A stretch of DNA of 64,000 bases, taken from assembly GCA_041725875.1 (NCBI GenBank), contig JBGRQB010000004.1, positions 1-64,000 on the forward strand, read 5' to 3'. The position numbers were made by a program, and so were the translations under genes. Below, piece by piece: positions 18,854-26,675 of this stretch. The notes under the pieces are model-generated. The model made no database searches. It was given only the letters and a program-made list of their open reading frames with translations, and was not told the DNA's origin. The DNA comes from JBGRQB01 sp041725875. Its GTDB lineage: Bacteria > Bacteroidota > Ignavibacteria > Ignavibacteriales > Melioribacteraceae. How positions within the stretch are numbered: the stretch's first letter is position 1; each line of letters opens with the position of its first letter.

Positions 18854-19463
18854 TTGGTTCCTCCTTGCGGTTTACAACAGGCGGAAATATTTCATCCCTT
18901 TCCGGTTTAAATTTTTCACCTTTTAAGATAAAACGAATCGAGTAGTTTACATCCGGCATATATTTTATTCCCGGAATTTCTTTGGAATGTGTTTCATCCA
19001 TTTCTTCTATGTTGATTATCTGCTGTGTCAAGGCTCCTGCAAAGCAGGTCTGAACACAAGCCGGCTGTTCATCTTTATCAAGTCGCTCAAAACAGAAGTG
19101 GCATTTATTTACAATTCCCTGATTATTGTTCCATTTTATTGCTCCGTACGGACAAGCCATCTGGCAATATTTACAACCCATACAGGTTTCGGAATTATGA
19201 ATTACAACTCCGTCACTTTCTCTTTTTGTGTATGAGTTTGTCGGACAAGCATTCATACAGGGTGGATTTTCACAATGGTTGCACGACATTGAAATGTAGA
19301 AAGTTTTGTTATCTCCGTCGCAGGGAGGGAGTTTGTGTACTTTTCTCCAGGGCAGATCCGAAGTGGTGTTGTTTATGTTTTGGCAGGCTGCCGAGCAGCC
19401 GTTGCATCCAATGCATAAATCAGAATCAAAAACAAAAACTCTCTGCAATCTTGCTTCAGCCAT
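18846..19463 (-). CDS. DmsB-like four-[4Fe-4S] electron-transfer subunit
   Basis: A 205-aa ferredoxin-type subunit passing electrons between the membrane anchor and the molybdenum enzyme. Four Cys quartets are visible: C17/C20/C23/C27, C61/C64/C69/C73, C94/C97/C100/C104 and C121/C124/C136/C140, all complete, so four [4Fe-4S] clusters are expected. The length matches DmsB. The ATG overlaps the catalytic subunit's stop (TAATG), with GGAGG upstream. No signal peptide is present. Confidence 0.92.
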   Translation of the reverse strand: MAEARLQRVFVFDSDLCIGCNGCSAACQNINNTTSDLPWRKVHKLPPCDGDNKTFYISMSCNHCENPPCMNACPTNSYTKRESDGVVIHNSETCMGCKYCQMACPYGAIKWNNNQGIVNKCHFCFERLDKDEQPACVQTCFAGALTQQIINIEEMDETHSKEIPGIKYMPDVNYSIRFILKGEKFKPERDEIFPPVVNRKEEPNG

Positions 19464-21535
19464 TATTTTATCCTCCTGATTTCAACGAGTGTATTTTGAT
19501 AAGCCGGTTGTCCGCCCATATTTGTTGCAGCAGTAACCTCCGGCGCAACAGGAGTTGCTGAAGGTGTAAGTATATTTAATTCCGGCCAGCAGTCGTTCAG
19601 ACTCACTTGTCCGGCCGAAACCTCTGTTGTTAATTCTATTTTGATTTCCACACAGCCGCGATCATTAAACATTTCCACTTTTGAAAAATCTTTTACCCCG
19701 CGCTCTTTTGCATCTTTGGGATGCATAAAAAGAAGAGGCTCAGGCTCTAATTGTCTGAGAGTACTAATATATTTATGGCTATAATGAAATGAGTGAAAAT
19801 GAGTATTTCTTCTGGATGAAACCAGATTAAGAGGATACTTTTCCGCAAGATCGGGAGTGGATATTTTTCCTTCAATCGGTTCTTTGTGAACCGGAAGAGG
19901 ATCGAGATTTAACTCAACTGCTTTTTGACTGTAAAACTCAAATTTTCCAGAGGGTGAACCAAAATTAAAATCTGAATAAGGCACTTCAGGAATATTTGCA
20001 GGAATTCCCTGCGGAGTTTTGCGCAATTTTTCAACTGTGGCTCCTTTGCAGGAATCTGAATCAAGACAATCATTTATACAATCTTCCTTTGTGTTCCAGG
20101 GGAAGTAATTATCAATCCCGATTTGTTTTGAAATTTTGTTCATCCACCAGGAAGCTTCTTTGCAGGAGCCGGTCGGTTCAGCAATTTTATCAGCCAGATA
20201 AATATTTCTGTTGGAAGTTCTGAACCCGAGTTCTTCAATCCAGGAAGTTGCCGGTAAAACTATATCGGCTGCCTGACGAGCAGTGTGGTTCAGAAAGAGA
20301 TCGTAAACCACAAGCATTTCCAGATCTTTTATTTGTCTGGTTAAACGATTTATGTTGGGCCACTGACTAAGAGGATTTCCGCCGACAATAATAAGCGTGT
20401 TAACAATTTTTTCCTCAAGTGCACGGTCAATAGCGTTAAAGTTATTTTCAGGAAAATGTATATCTTTTCTTCTTTCGGAAGAAGCATCAAGTTTCTGATT
20501 ATATTCAATTGATTCACCCCAGATACAGCCGCCACCTTTAATACCGATGTTGCCTGAAAGGGCAGTGAGGTTAAGAACAGATCTTACCATATTAACACCA
20601 TTCCAGTGTTTGCCAAGCGCACCTCTGGTGAGGTTCAGACAAAGAGGTTTTGTGTTGGCATACAGATCAGCAATAGTATCAAAATCTTTGCGGGAAATTT
20701 CACATTCCTTTATTGCCAGTTCCGGAGTGATATTTTTAATCGATTCTGCAAAATGATCAAAGCCGTAAGAATGATTTTCAATAAATGATTTATCTGCAAG
20801 GTTATTTTGGATAAGAACATTTGCAATGGCGTTAGCCAGAATAACATCGCTTCCTATTCTCGGACGAATATGAAGATCACTAATTGCGGCTGTCTGTGTA
20901 ACTCTCGGATCGATTGTTGCAATAAATCCGCCCCGTTCTTTCAGCTGAATTATGTAGGGAGTCATATTACACATAGAAGCGCAGGGATCTTGCGCCCAGT
21001 TAACCAGAGCAGCAGAATTTTCTCCCATTTCGGATGTGTCGTGCAGACCCCAATAACCTGTTAATTCCTGTGCAACACCAACGTCGTACCAGCAGGGGAA
21101 ATTGCCATCCCACAAAGTCATATCTGCCAGATTTGCAAATCGCGGAGTAAGTATTTTCCAGTTGGCACGCTGTACAATATTTCCGTGACTATGATAAAGT
21201 GCGTTTGCCTCAGGATGATTATTACGGATATTTTTATTTAGCTGAACGGAGATTAAATCTACAGCTTCATCCCAGGAAATTTCTTCCCATTTATCCTCGC
21301 CGCGCTCACCTTTACGCTTAAGGGGAGTGGTTATCCGGTGTTTGTTAAAATGGATCTCTTTGCAGCTTTGTCCTTTAACACATAACATTCCCCGACTGGC
21401 ATCGTGAAATTCGTTGCCGGTAAACTCAACAATTTTATCGTTGTTTTTAATTACCTTTACGCCGCAGTTAATGGGCCAGCAATTGTACGGACAATGAGTA
21501 TAAAAAACTTTATTTTCTGAACATCCGGAATTCAT
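19463..21535 (-). CDS. molybdopterin oxidoreductase catalytic subunit (DmsA/PsrA-like)
   Basis: Mo-bisMGD enzyme of the DMSO reductase superfamily, about 690 aa. The chosen start is ATG 21535; a TTG at 21544 would add three residues. Numbering from the TTG, an N-terminal [4Fe-4S] site is seen: Cys18, Cys22, Cys27 and Cys55 (27-residue spacing). The first Mo-cofactor domain contains 'LWDGNFPCWYD', where Cys151 sits where the Mo ligand is expected; a Cys ligand would favour polysulfide/thiosulfate-type over DMSO reductase chemistry. The dinucleotide-binding C-terminal domain contains 'NDRGCVEIKI'. No twin-arginine signal is present in the first 30 residues, so the complex may face the cytoplasm. 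It is the first gene of an ABC operon. Substrate is unknown. Confidence 0.9.
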   Translation of the reverse strand: MNSGCSENKVFYTHCPYNCWPINCGVKVIKNNDKIVEFTGNEFHDASRGMLCVKGQSCKEIHFNKHRITTPLKRKGERGEDKWEEISWDEAVDLISVQLNKNIRNNHPEANALYHSHGNIVQRANWKILTPRFANLADMTLWDGNFPCWYDVGVAQELTGYWGLHDTSEMGENSAALVNWAQDPCASMCNMTPYIIQLKERGGFIATIDPRVTQTAAISDLHIRPRIGSDVILANAIANVLIQNNLADKSFIENHSYGFDHFAESIKNITPELAIKECEISRKDFDTIADLYANTKPLCLNLTRGALGKHWNGVNMVRSVLNLTALSGNIGIKGGGCIWGESIEYNQKLDASSERRKDIHFPENNFNAIDRALEEKIVNTLIIVGGNPLSQWPNINRLTRQIKDLEMLVVYDLFLNHTARQAADIVLPATSWIEELGFRTSNRNIYLADKIAEPTGSCKEASWWMNKISKQIGIDNYFPWNTKEDCINDCLDSDSCKGATVEKLRKTPQGIPANIPEVPYSDFNFGSPSGKFEFYSQKAVELNLDPLPVHKEPIEGKISTPDLAEKYPLNLVSSRRNTHFHSFHYSHKYISTLRQLEPEPLLFMHPKDAKERGVKDFSKVEMFNDRGCVEIKIELTTEVSAGQVSLNDCWPELNILTPSATPVAPEVTAATNMGGQPAYQNTLVEIRRIK

Positions 21536-21554
21536 AAATCTCAAAATAAATTAT

Positions 21555-21592
21555 TGTTCTTAACTGCATAAACATAAAATAAGTTAAGAACA
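21555..21592. repeat. 11-bp inverted repeat upstream of the Dms-like operon
   Basis: TGTTCTTAACT (21555-21565) and AGTTAAGAACA (21582-21592) are exact reverse complements with a 16-nt spacer. It sits between the 77-aa gene and the molybdoenzyme start. It may be an operator, or a weak terminator for the small gene (T-rich sequence follows leftward). It does not match the FNR consensus. Confidence 0.5.
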
Positions 21593-21621
21593 GTTTAAAG
21601 AATATTCCGGCAGATTAGGAA

Positions 21622-21855
21622 CTAATTTTGCAGATAATGTTCGTTCATCAATTTAAGTTCTTTTTGAATAGTGGAATTTTGGTATAAGTGAATTATTTCA
21701 GGTATTTTCTGTGTTTTTCCAAATGCAATTAACCTGCGTTCGATAGCAAGTAAAAGTCCGTCCTGATGATTATGTTCCCGTATAAACTCCAAAGCTTCAT
21801 CTTTTTCCATTTCCAGAAAAGTAGTAATAAAATCAAACGTTTTTATCTTCTCCAT
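21622..21855 (-). CDS. small protein of unknown function (77 aa)
   Basis: Start set at ATG 21855, because AAGAGG lies 6-8 bp upstream; a GTG six bases earlier overlaps that ribosome site. The product is soluble, charged and probably helical: 'FLEMEKDEALEFIREHNHQ', then 'LLLAIERRLIAFGK' and a C-terminal helix. No Cys, membrane segment or known motif is visible. It lies 78-87 bp upstream of the molybdoenzyme gene on the same strand, with an inverted repeat between them, so it may be an accessory of that complex or an independent gene. It is too short to be a TorD/DmsD chaperone. Confidence 0.6.
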   Translation of the reverse strand: MEKIKTFDFITTFLEMEKDEALEFIREHNHQDGLLLAIERRLIAFGKTQKIPEIIHLYQNSTIQKELKLMNEHYLQN

Positions 21856-22193
21856 GTGCACCTCTTTTCGTGTAATTCAATTATCGGAAAATAGAATTAT
21901 GAATATAGAGAACAGATTAAAAGTTAATGTTAACATTGAAAAAATAATGGATGTTTTTGATTAAGACATAGAGTAATATACAATGGTAGAGGTAAAAGAG
22001 AAAATTTAGAACAGACTTATTACTGAAACTACTTGTAAGGTAAATGATAAATTTTGCAACCCCTGATTAATTGAAAAGTATGAACTATATGAACTTGAGG
22101 AATTTTTCTCCATAACTTCAAACTCAAAATATTGCCATTATGAACTGTTTTAAGCTATTGATAAAAATATTTAAAAATAATTTTAATTTATAC
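21856..22193. other. AT-rich intergenic stretch, no gene seen
   Basis: Only very short open frames occur (the longest noticed is about 21 codons from ATG 21900, without a ribosome site). It should contain the leftward promoter for the 77-aa gene near its left end. No tRNA-like fold, repeat or terminator was recognised here. Confidence 0.5.
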
Positions 22194-22226
22194 TTGCATC
22201 ATATGTGTTAAAGCTCTATATTTTGG
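22194..22226 (+). promoter_or_regulatory. probable promoter of the tRNA-Leu/tRNA-Val transcript
   Basis: TTG (22194-22196) and TATATTTTGG (22217-22226) are 20 bp apart, close to the Bacteroidota -33/-7 pattern, with one extra T in the -7 box. tRNA-Leu begins about 38 bp downstream, a typical distance. Confidence 0.45.
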
Positions 22227-22263
22227 ATCTCAAAATTAATGATTGAGTTATTTAATGATTGAC

Positions 22264-22351
22264 GCCGGGGTGGCGGAATTGGTAGACGCACTGGACTTAA
22301 AATCCAGTGGGATTTTATCCCGTGCCGGTTCGAGTCCGGCCCTCGGTACCA
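22264..22351 (+). tRNA. tRNA-Leu (anticodon TAA), CCA encoded
   Basis: Cloverleaf read by eye: acceptor 5' GCCGGGG pairs with CCTCGGT (22341-22347, two G-U pairs). The anticodon stem CTGGA/TCCAG encloses the loop CTTAAAA, giving anticodon TAA. It has a long class II variable arm and the T-arm GGTTCGAGTCC. The discriminator A is followed by an encoded CCA (22349-22351). Confidence 0.96.
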
Positions 22352-22386
22352 ACTTCTGGCGTCAATCTCTCTTTTTGAGGTTGCTA

Positions 22387-22460
22387 GGGCTCTTAGCTCA
22401 GCTGGTTAGAGTGTCTGCTTGACGTGCAGAAGGTCAGAGGTTCGAATCCCCTAGAGCCCA
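22387..22460 (+). tRNA. tRNA-Val (anticodon GAC), CCA not encoded
   Basis: Acceptor GGGCTCT pairs with AGAGCCC (22453-22459). Anticodon stem TCTGC/GCAGA has the loop TTGACGT, giving anticodon GAC (Val). The T-arm is AGAGGTTCGAATCCCCT. After discriminator A the DNA reads CAA, so the CCA end must be added enzymatically. Confidence 0.96.
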
Positions 22461-22467
22461 CAAAATT

Positions 22468-22492
22468 CGGAGTTAGCTCCGTTTTTTTTTTT
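22468..22492 (+). terminator. intrinsic terminator after the tRNA pair
   Basis: CGGAG (22468-22472), loop TTAG, CTCCG (22477-22481), then 11 T residues (22482-22492). It separates the tRNA transcript from thrS, which starts 19 bp later; some readthrough into thrS is possible because no other promoter was resolved. Confidence 0.8.
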
Positions 22493-22511
22493 AACACAAG
22501 ACTATAGCGCT

Positions 22512-24440
22512 ATGGAAAACATAAAAATTACATTCCCTGACGGTTCTGTAAAAGAATTTGAGTGTGGTATAACTTCTTATTCTATTGCTGAATCCATTTC
22601 TAAAAAATTAGCTCAGTTTGCCGTTGCTGCAAAAGTAAATGGTAATGTTGTTGATTTAAACCGACCAATTAATGAAAATTCCGAAGTAGCCATTCTTAAA
22701 TTTGATGATGAAGGTGGACGCGAAGTTTACTGGCATTCGTCAGCACATTTAATGGCACACGCTGTTCAAGAACTATTCCCTGAAGCCAAATTTGGTGTGG
22801 GTCCTGCAATTGAAACCGGTTTCTATTATGATATCGACATTAAAACTCAGCTTACTGACGAACATCTTGTAAAGATTGAAAAGAAAATGCTTGAGCTTGC
22901 TCAGGAAAACAAACCATTCTGCAGAAAAGAACTTACAAAAGAAGAAGCGGTTAAATTTTTCACTGAAAAAAGTGATGAATATAAACTTGAACTTCTTGCA
23001 GATGTAATTGAGCCGGATGCTCAGATCAGTCTGTACGAAGAAGGTGACTTCACCGATCTTTGTCGCGGACCACATTTACCATCTGCCGGTTTAATTAAAG
23101 CTGTTAAACTTACCAATGTTTCCGGTTCTTACTGGAGAGGTGATGAAAAGAACAAACAGCTTCAGAGAATTTACGGTGTAACATTCCCTAAAAAGAAGCA
23201 GCTTGACGAGCACCTTCATTTAATTGAAGAAGCTAAAAAAAGAGATCACAGAAAACTTGGTAAAGAATTAGATCTTTTTAGTCTGCAGGAAGATTCCGGC
23301 GCTGGATTAGTTTACTGGCATCCAAAAGGATCCAGAATCAGAAACGAAGTTGAAACTTTCTGGAGAGAAGCACACTTCCAGAATGGTTATGATATATTAT
23401 ATACTCCGCATATCGGGAAATCGAAATTGTGGGAAACTAGCGGACATTTAAGTCATTACAAAGACGGAATGTTTGCTCCAATGCAGATTGACGAACAGGA
23501 TTATTACGCAAAACCGATGAACTGTCCGTTCCACATTAATGTGTACAAATCTCAATTAAGATCTTACAGAGATTTGCCATTAAGATGGGCTGAATTGGGA
23601 ACAGTGTACAGATTTGAAAAAAGTGGTGTTCTTCACGGTCTTCTTCGTGTAAGAGGATTTACTCAGGATGATGCACATATATTCTGTACACATGAACAAA
23701 TTGAAGACGAAATAGTAGAAGTTCTAAGATTTTCTTTATATATTTGGAAATCCTTTGGTTTTGAAGACCTTAAATTTTATGTTTCTACAAAACCGGAAAA
23801 AGCTGTTGGCGAAGATCATCTTTGGGAAAAAGCAACTGATTCTTTAGTAAACGCTTTAAATAGAGAAGGATTGAAATATGAAATCGATGAAGGCGGCGGT
23901 GCGTTTTACGGTCCTAAAATCGATATCAAAATTAAAGATGCTCTGAAACGTGAATGGCAAATGAGTACCATCCAGTTCGATTTTAATCTTCCTGAAAGAT
24001 TTGAAATGGAATATGTTGGCGATGACGGCCAGACGCACAGACCTTTTATGGTTCACAGAGCATTACTAGGTTCTTTGGAAAGATTTTTTGGTGTTTTAAT
24101 TGAACATTTTGGCGGTGCTTTCCCGGTATGGCTTGCTCCTGTTCAGGTTGCAGTTATTCCTGTTTCGCAACAGGGTCATATGGATTACGCTGAAGAAGTA
24201 TTAAAGCAACTTAAAAAAGCCGGTATTCGTGCTGAGGTTGATAAACGTAACGAAAAAATCGGTTATAAAATCAGAGACTGGGAAGTACACAAAGTACCTT
24301 ATATGGTTATTGTTGGTGATAAAGAAGTTGAAGCCAACGGTGTTTCCGTTCGTCAGCATAAAAAAGGCGATCAGGGAAGTTTCGGAATTGAAGAATTTAT
24401 CAGTAAAATTAAAGACGAAATACATAATAAAACAATTTGA
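22512..24440 (+). CDS. thrS: threonine-tRNA ligase
   Basis: Charges tRNA-Thr. The 642-aa length is the normal full size. The TGS domain (about 1-62) is followed by the editing domain with 'HWHSSAHLMAHAVQELFP'-type metal-site residues (His near 75-80) and 'CRGPHL'. The class II core has motif 2 'FEKSGVLHGLLRVRGFTQDD', the zinc Cys in 'MNCPFH', and motif 3 'HRALLGSLERF'. The C-terminal anticodon domain is 'VAVIPVSQQGHMDYAEEV'. It lies directly upstream of infC (21 bp), the classic thrS-infC-rpmI-rplT order. Confidence 0.98.
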   Translation: MENIKITFPDGSVKEFECGITSYSIAESISKKLAQFAVAAKVNGNVVDLNRPINENSEVAILKFDDEGGREVYWHSSAHLMAHAVQELFPEAKFGVGPAIETGFYYDIDIKTQLTDEHLVKIEKKMLELAQENKPFCRKELTKEEAVKFFTEKSDEYKLELLADVIEPDAQISLYEEGDFTDLCRGPHLPSAGLIKAVKLTNVSGSYWRGDEKNKQLQRIYGVTFPKKKQLDEHLHLIEEAKKRDHRKLGKELDLFSLQEDSGAGLVYWHPKGSRIRNEVETFWREAHFQNGYDILYTPHIGKSKLWETSGHLSHYKDGMFAPMQIDEQDYYAKPMNCPFHINVYKSQLRSYRDLPLRWAELGTVYRFEKSGVLHGLLRVRGFTQDDAHIFCTHEQIEDEIVEVLRFSLYIWKSFGFEDLKFYVSTKPEKAVGEDHLWEKATDSLVNALNREGLKYEIDEGGGAFYGPKIDIKIKDALKREWQMSTIQFDFNLPERFEMEYVGDDGQTHRPFMVHRALLGSLERFFGVLIEHFGGAFPVWLAPVQVAVIPVSQQGHMDYAEEVLKQLKKAGIRAEVDKRNEKIGYKIRDWEVHKVPYMVIVGDKEVEANGVSVRQHKKGDQGSFGIEEFISKIKDEIHNKTI

Positions 24441-24461
24441 TAATAATTTTAGGAGGTTTTC

Positions 24462-24998
24462 ATCGCAAAGAAGAATGATGATGCTATTCGCATAAACCAT
24501 AAGATCACTGCCAGTGAAGTGAGAGTTATTGATAGTGATGGCGAACAATTAGGTATACTACCAATTAAGCAGGCTTTAGCCAGAGCTGAAGAGAAAGATC
24601 TGGATTTAATTGAGATTGCGCCAAATGCGAAACCTCCGGTTTGCAAAATTGTAGACTTTGGTAAATTCATTTATGAACAAAAACGAAAAGAAAAACTTCA
24701 AAAGAAAAAACAAAGTGTAACAGTATTAAAAGAAATCAGATTGCACCCTAATACTGATACACACGATATAGAGTTTAAAGTAAAGCATGCAATTAATTTT
24801 CTAGAGAATGGTAACAAGGTTAAAATTGCCGTTATCTTCAAAGGAAGAGAGTTAGCATATAAGGATCATGGTAGAGCACTATTAGAACGATTTGTTGAAA
24901 AGCTTGAGGAATATGCGAAAACAGAGCAGGAAATTAAGTTTGAAGGTCGCGCAATGTCAACTATTATGAGTCCGACAAAAATCAAAAAGAAAAAATAA
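24462..24998 (+). CDS. infC: translation initiation factor IF-3, non-canonical AUC start
   Basis: IF-3 checks start-codon pairing and prevents premature subunit joining. The 178-aa product contains the N-terminal domain ('INHKITASEVRVIDSDGEQ', 'IAPNAKPPVCKI'), a Lys-rich linker and the C-terminal domain ('KEIRLHPNTDTHDIEFK', 'EGRAMSTIMSPTK'). No ATG, GTG or TTG can give a complete N-terminus: the first, GTG 24519, would cut off the conserved 'RINHKI' segment. ATC at 24462 follows AGGAGG (24451-24456) at ideal spacing and gives 'AKKNDDAIRINHKI'. infC is known for AUU starts used in IF-3 autoregulation, so an AUC start fits the same logic. Confidence 0.95.
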   Translation: MAKKNDDAIRINHKITASEVRVIDSDGEQLGILPIKQALARAEEKDLDLIEIAPNAKPPVCKIVDFGKFIYEQKRKEKLQKKKQSVTVLKEIRLHPNTDTHDIEFKVKHAINFLENGNKVKIAVIFKGRELAYKDHGRALLERFVEKLEEYAKTEQEIKFEGRAMSTIMSPTKIKKKK

Positions 24999-25014
24999 TT
25001 TAGGATAGGTAGTT

Positions 25015-25206
25015 ATGCCAAAAATGAAAAGTAACCGTGGAGCGGCTAAGACTTTTAAATTGACCTCAACAGGGAAAATTAAAAGAAACAAAGCTTTCAA
25101 GGCACACATCTTGACTAAAAAGTCAACAAAAACTAAGAGAAATCTTAGAAAAGCTACTTTAGTAGCAAAATCTGACTCGAAAAGAGTTAAAGTAATGATT
25201 CAGTAA
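25015..25206 (+). CDS. rpmI: 50S ribosomal protein L35
   Basis: A 63-aa very basic protein starting 'MPKMKSNRGAAKTFKLTSTG', the standard L35 N-terminus, with Lys/Arg-rich remainder. It lies 16 bp after infC and 24 bp before rplT in the conserved operon. Confidence 0.97.
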   Translation: MPKMKSNRGAAKTFKLTSTGKIKRNKAFKAHILTKKSTKTKRNLRKATLVAKSDSKRVKVMIQ

Positions 25207-25230
25207 TAATTAATTTTAAGGAAACGCAAT

Positions 25231-25578
25231 ATGCCACGTTCTAAGAACAAAGTTGCGTCACATCGCAGACGTAAAAAAATAATGAAGTTGGCTAAGGGAT
25301 ATTGGGGTGCCCGAAGCAAGGTTTATACCGTTGCTAAACACCACATTGAAAAAGGACTTTTACACGCTTACAAAGATCGTAAGACTAAAAAGAGAACATT
25401 CAGACAATTATGGATTGTTAGAATTAACGCTGCTGCCAGATTAAACGGCACAACATATTCTAAATTAATTCATGCATTGAATGTTAAAGGCGTGAATATT
25501 AACAGAAAAGTTCTTGCAAACTTAGCTACTGAAAATCCTAAAGCTTTTACTGATATAGTAAACTTTGTAATGAATTAA
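25231..25578 (+). CDS. rplT: 50S ribosomal protein L20
   Basis: A 115-aa L20: 'MPRSKNKVASHRRRKKIMKL', 'AKGYWGARSK' and 'RQLWIVRINAAAR' are diagnostic. It binds 23S rRNA early in 50S assembly. AAGGAAA precedes the ATG. In other bacteria L20 represses this operon; no leader structure was resolved upstream here. Confidence 0.98.
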   Translation: MPRSKNKVASHRRRKKIMKLAKGYWGARSKVYTVAKHHIEKGLLHAYKDRKTKKRTFRQLWIVRINAAARLNGTTYSKLIHALNVKGVNINRKVLANLATENPKAFTDIVNFVMN

Positions 25579-25583
25579 TTTTA

Positions 25584-25631
25584 ATACCCTTCTTGGATTT
25601 ATTTTTATCAAGTAGATTCAGTGAAGGGTAT
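25584..25631 (+). promoter_or_regulatory. inverted repeat between rplT and pheS
   Basis: ATACCCTTC (25584-25592) pairs exactly with GAAGGGTAT (25623-25631), with a 30-nt A/T-rich loop. It lies in the rplT-pheS gap, upstream of the likely pheS start. No U-tract follows, so it is not a standard terminator. A leader structure or processing site is possible. Confidence 0.35.
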
Positions 25632-25671
25632 AACTTTAAATAATCTACCTTATGCACAAAGAGAAATGGGT

Positions 25672-26661
25672 ATGTTAGATCAATTAAAACAAACCACCGA
25701 AAACTTTAATACAGACCTTCAAAATGTTTCAGATGCAAAACAACTGGAAGATTTAAGAATAAAATACTTTGGCAAAAAAGGTGTTTTTAAGGACTTTTCC
25801 GATAAATTACGCGATCTTTCTAAAGAAGAAAAGCCTCTTGTAGGTAAAGAACTTAACATTGTAAAAAATACCTGCCAGAAAAAATTTGATGAAACAAAAT
25901 CAAATCTGGGCGGCGGACAAAAATCCTCTGCAAATAATTTAGACTTAACCTTACCGGGTAAAACTTTCGAACTTGGTTCAAAACATATTTTAACTCAAAC
26001 TCTTGATGAAATGAAATCAATATTTCAGACACTTGGTTTTTCCACTTATGAAGGGCCTGAGTTAGAATCTGACGAAAACAATTTTGAAAAACTCAATTTT
26101 CCGGCAGATCATCCTGCCAGAGATATGCAGGATACATTTTTTGTTACACCTGATTTTGTAATGAGAACCCATACTTCTCCTGTACAGGTCAGATTAATGC
26201 AGAAAACAAAACCACCTATACGTGCAATTATGCCGGGTAAAGTTTACAGAAACGAAGCTGTAAGTTACAAAAGCTATTGTCTGTTCCACCAGTTGGAGGG
26301 ACTTTATGTTGATACAGATGTAACCTTTGCCGAGCTTAAAGGTACACTGGTTGCGTTTATCAAACAATTCTACGGCGAAAAAGTGAAATTCCGTTTTCGT
26401 CCAAGTTTCTTCCCGTTTACCGAACCCAGCGCAGAAGTTGATATCTGGTGGGAACCATCAAACGGAAAAGCACGCTGGCTCGAAGTTTTGGGTTGCGGAA
26501 TGGTTGACCCGAACGTTTTGGAGAATGTTGGAATTGATTCTGAAAAATATACAGGTTACGCCTTTGGAATGGGTGTTGAGAGAACAGCTATGTTCAAATA
26601 TGGTATAAATGATATCAGAATTTTATTTGATAATGACAAACGATTCCTCAAGCAATTTTAA
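25672..26661 (+). CDS. pheS: phenylalanine-tRNA ligase alpha subunit
   Basis: Catalytic alpha subunit of the alpha2-beta2 PheRS. The start is put at ATG 25672 (or 25666) after AAAGAG; a GTG at 25621 would add residues inside an inverted repeat and has no ribosome site. About 329 aa, typical. An N-terminal tRNA-binding coiled coil is followed by a class II core: 'GPELESDENNFEKLNFPADHP', 'MRTHTSPVQ', 'YRNEAVSYKSYCLFHQLEG', and motif 3 'GYAFGMGVERTAM'. It is followed by pheT after 14 bp. Confidence 0.97.
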   Translation: MLDQLKQTTENFNTDLQNVSDAKQLEDLRIKYFGKKGVFKDFSDKLRDLSKEEKPLVGKELNIVKNTCQKKFDETKSNLGGGQKSSANNLDLTLPGKTFELGSKHILTQTLDEMKSIFQTLGFSTYEGPELESDENNFEKLNFPADHPARDMQDTFFVTPDFVMRTHTSPVQVRLMQKTKPPIRAIMPGKVYRNEAVSYKSYCLFHQLEGLYVDTDVTFAELKGTLVAFIKQFYGEKVKFRFRPSFFPFTEPSAEVDIWWEPSNGKARWLEVLGCGMVDPNVLENVGIDSEKYTGYAFGMGVERTAMFKYGINDIRILFDNDKRFLKQF

Positions 26662-26675
26662 TTGGAGAAGATACC

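Noticed and set aside
19025..19561. 178-codon plus-strand frame
   Set aside because: Antisense to the four-cluster ferredoxin subunit and the end of the molybdoenzyme gene; its Cys/Ser-rich translation is the mirror of those Cys motifs.
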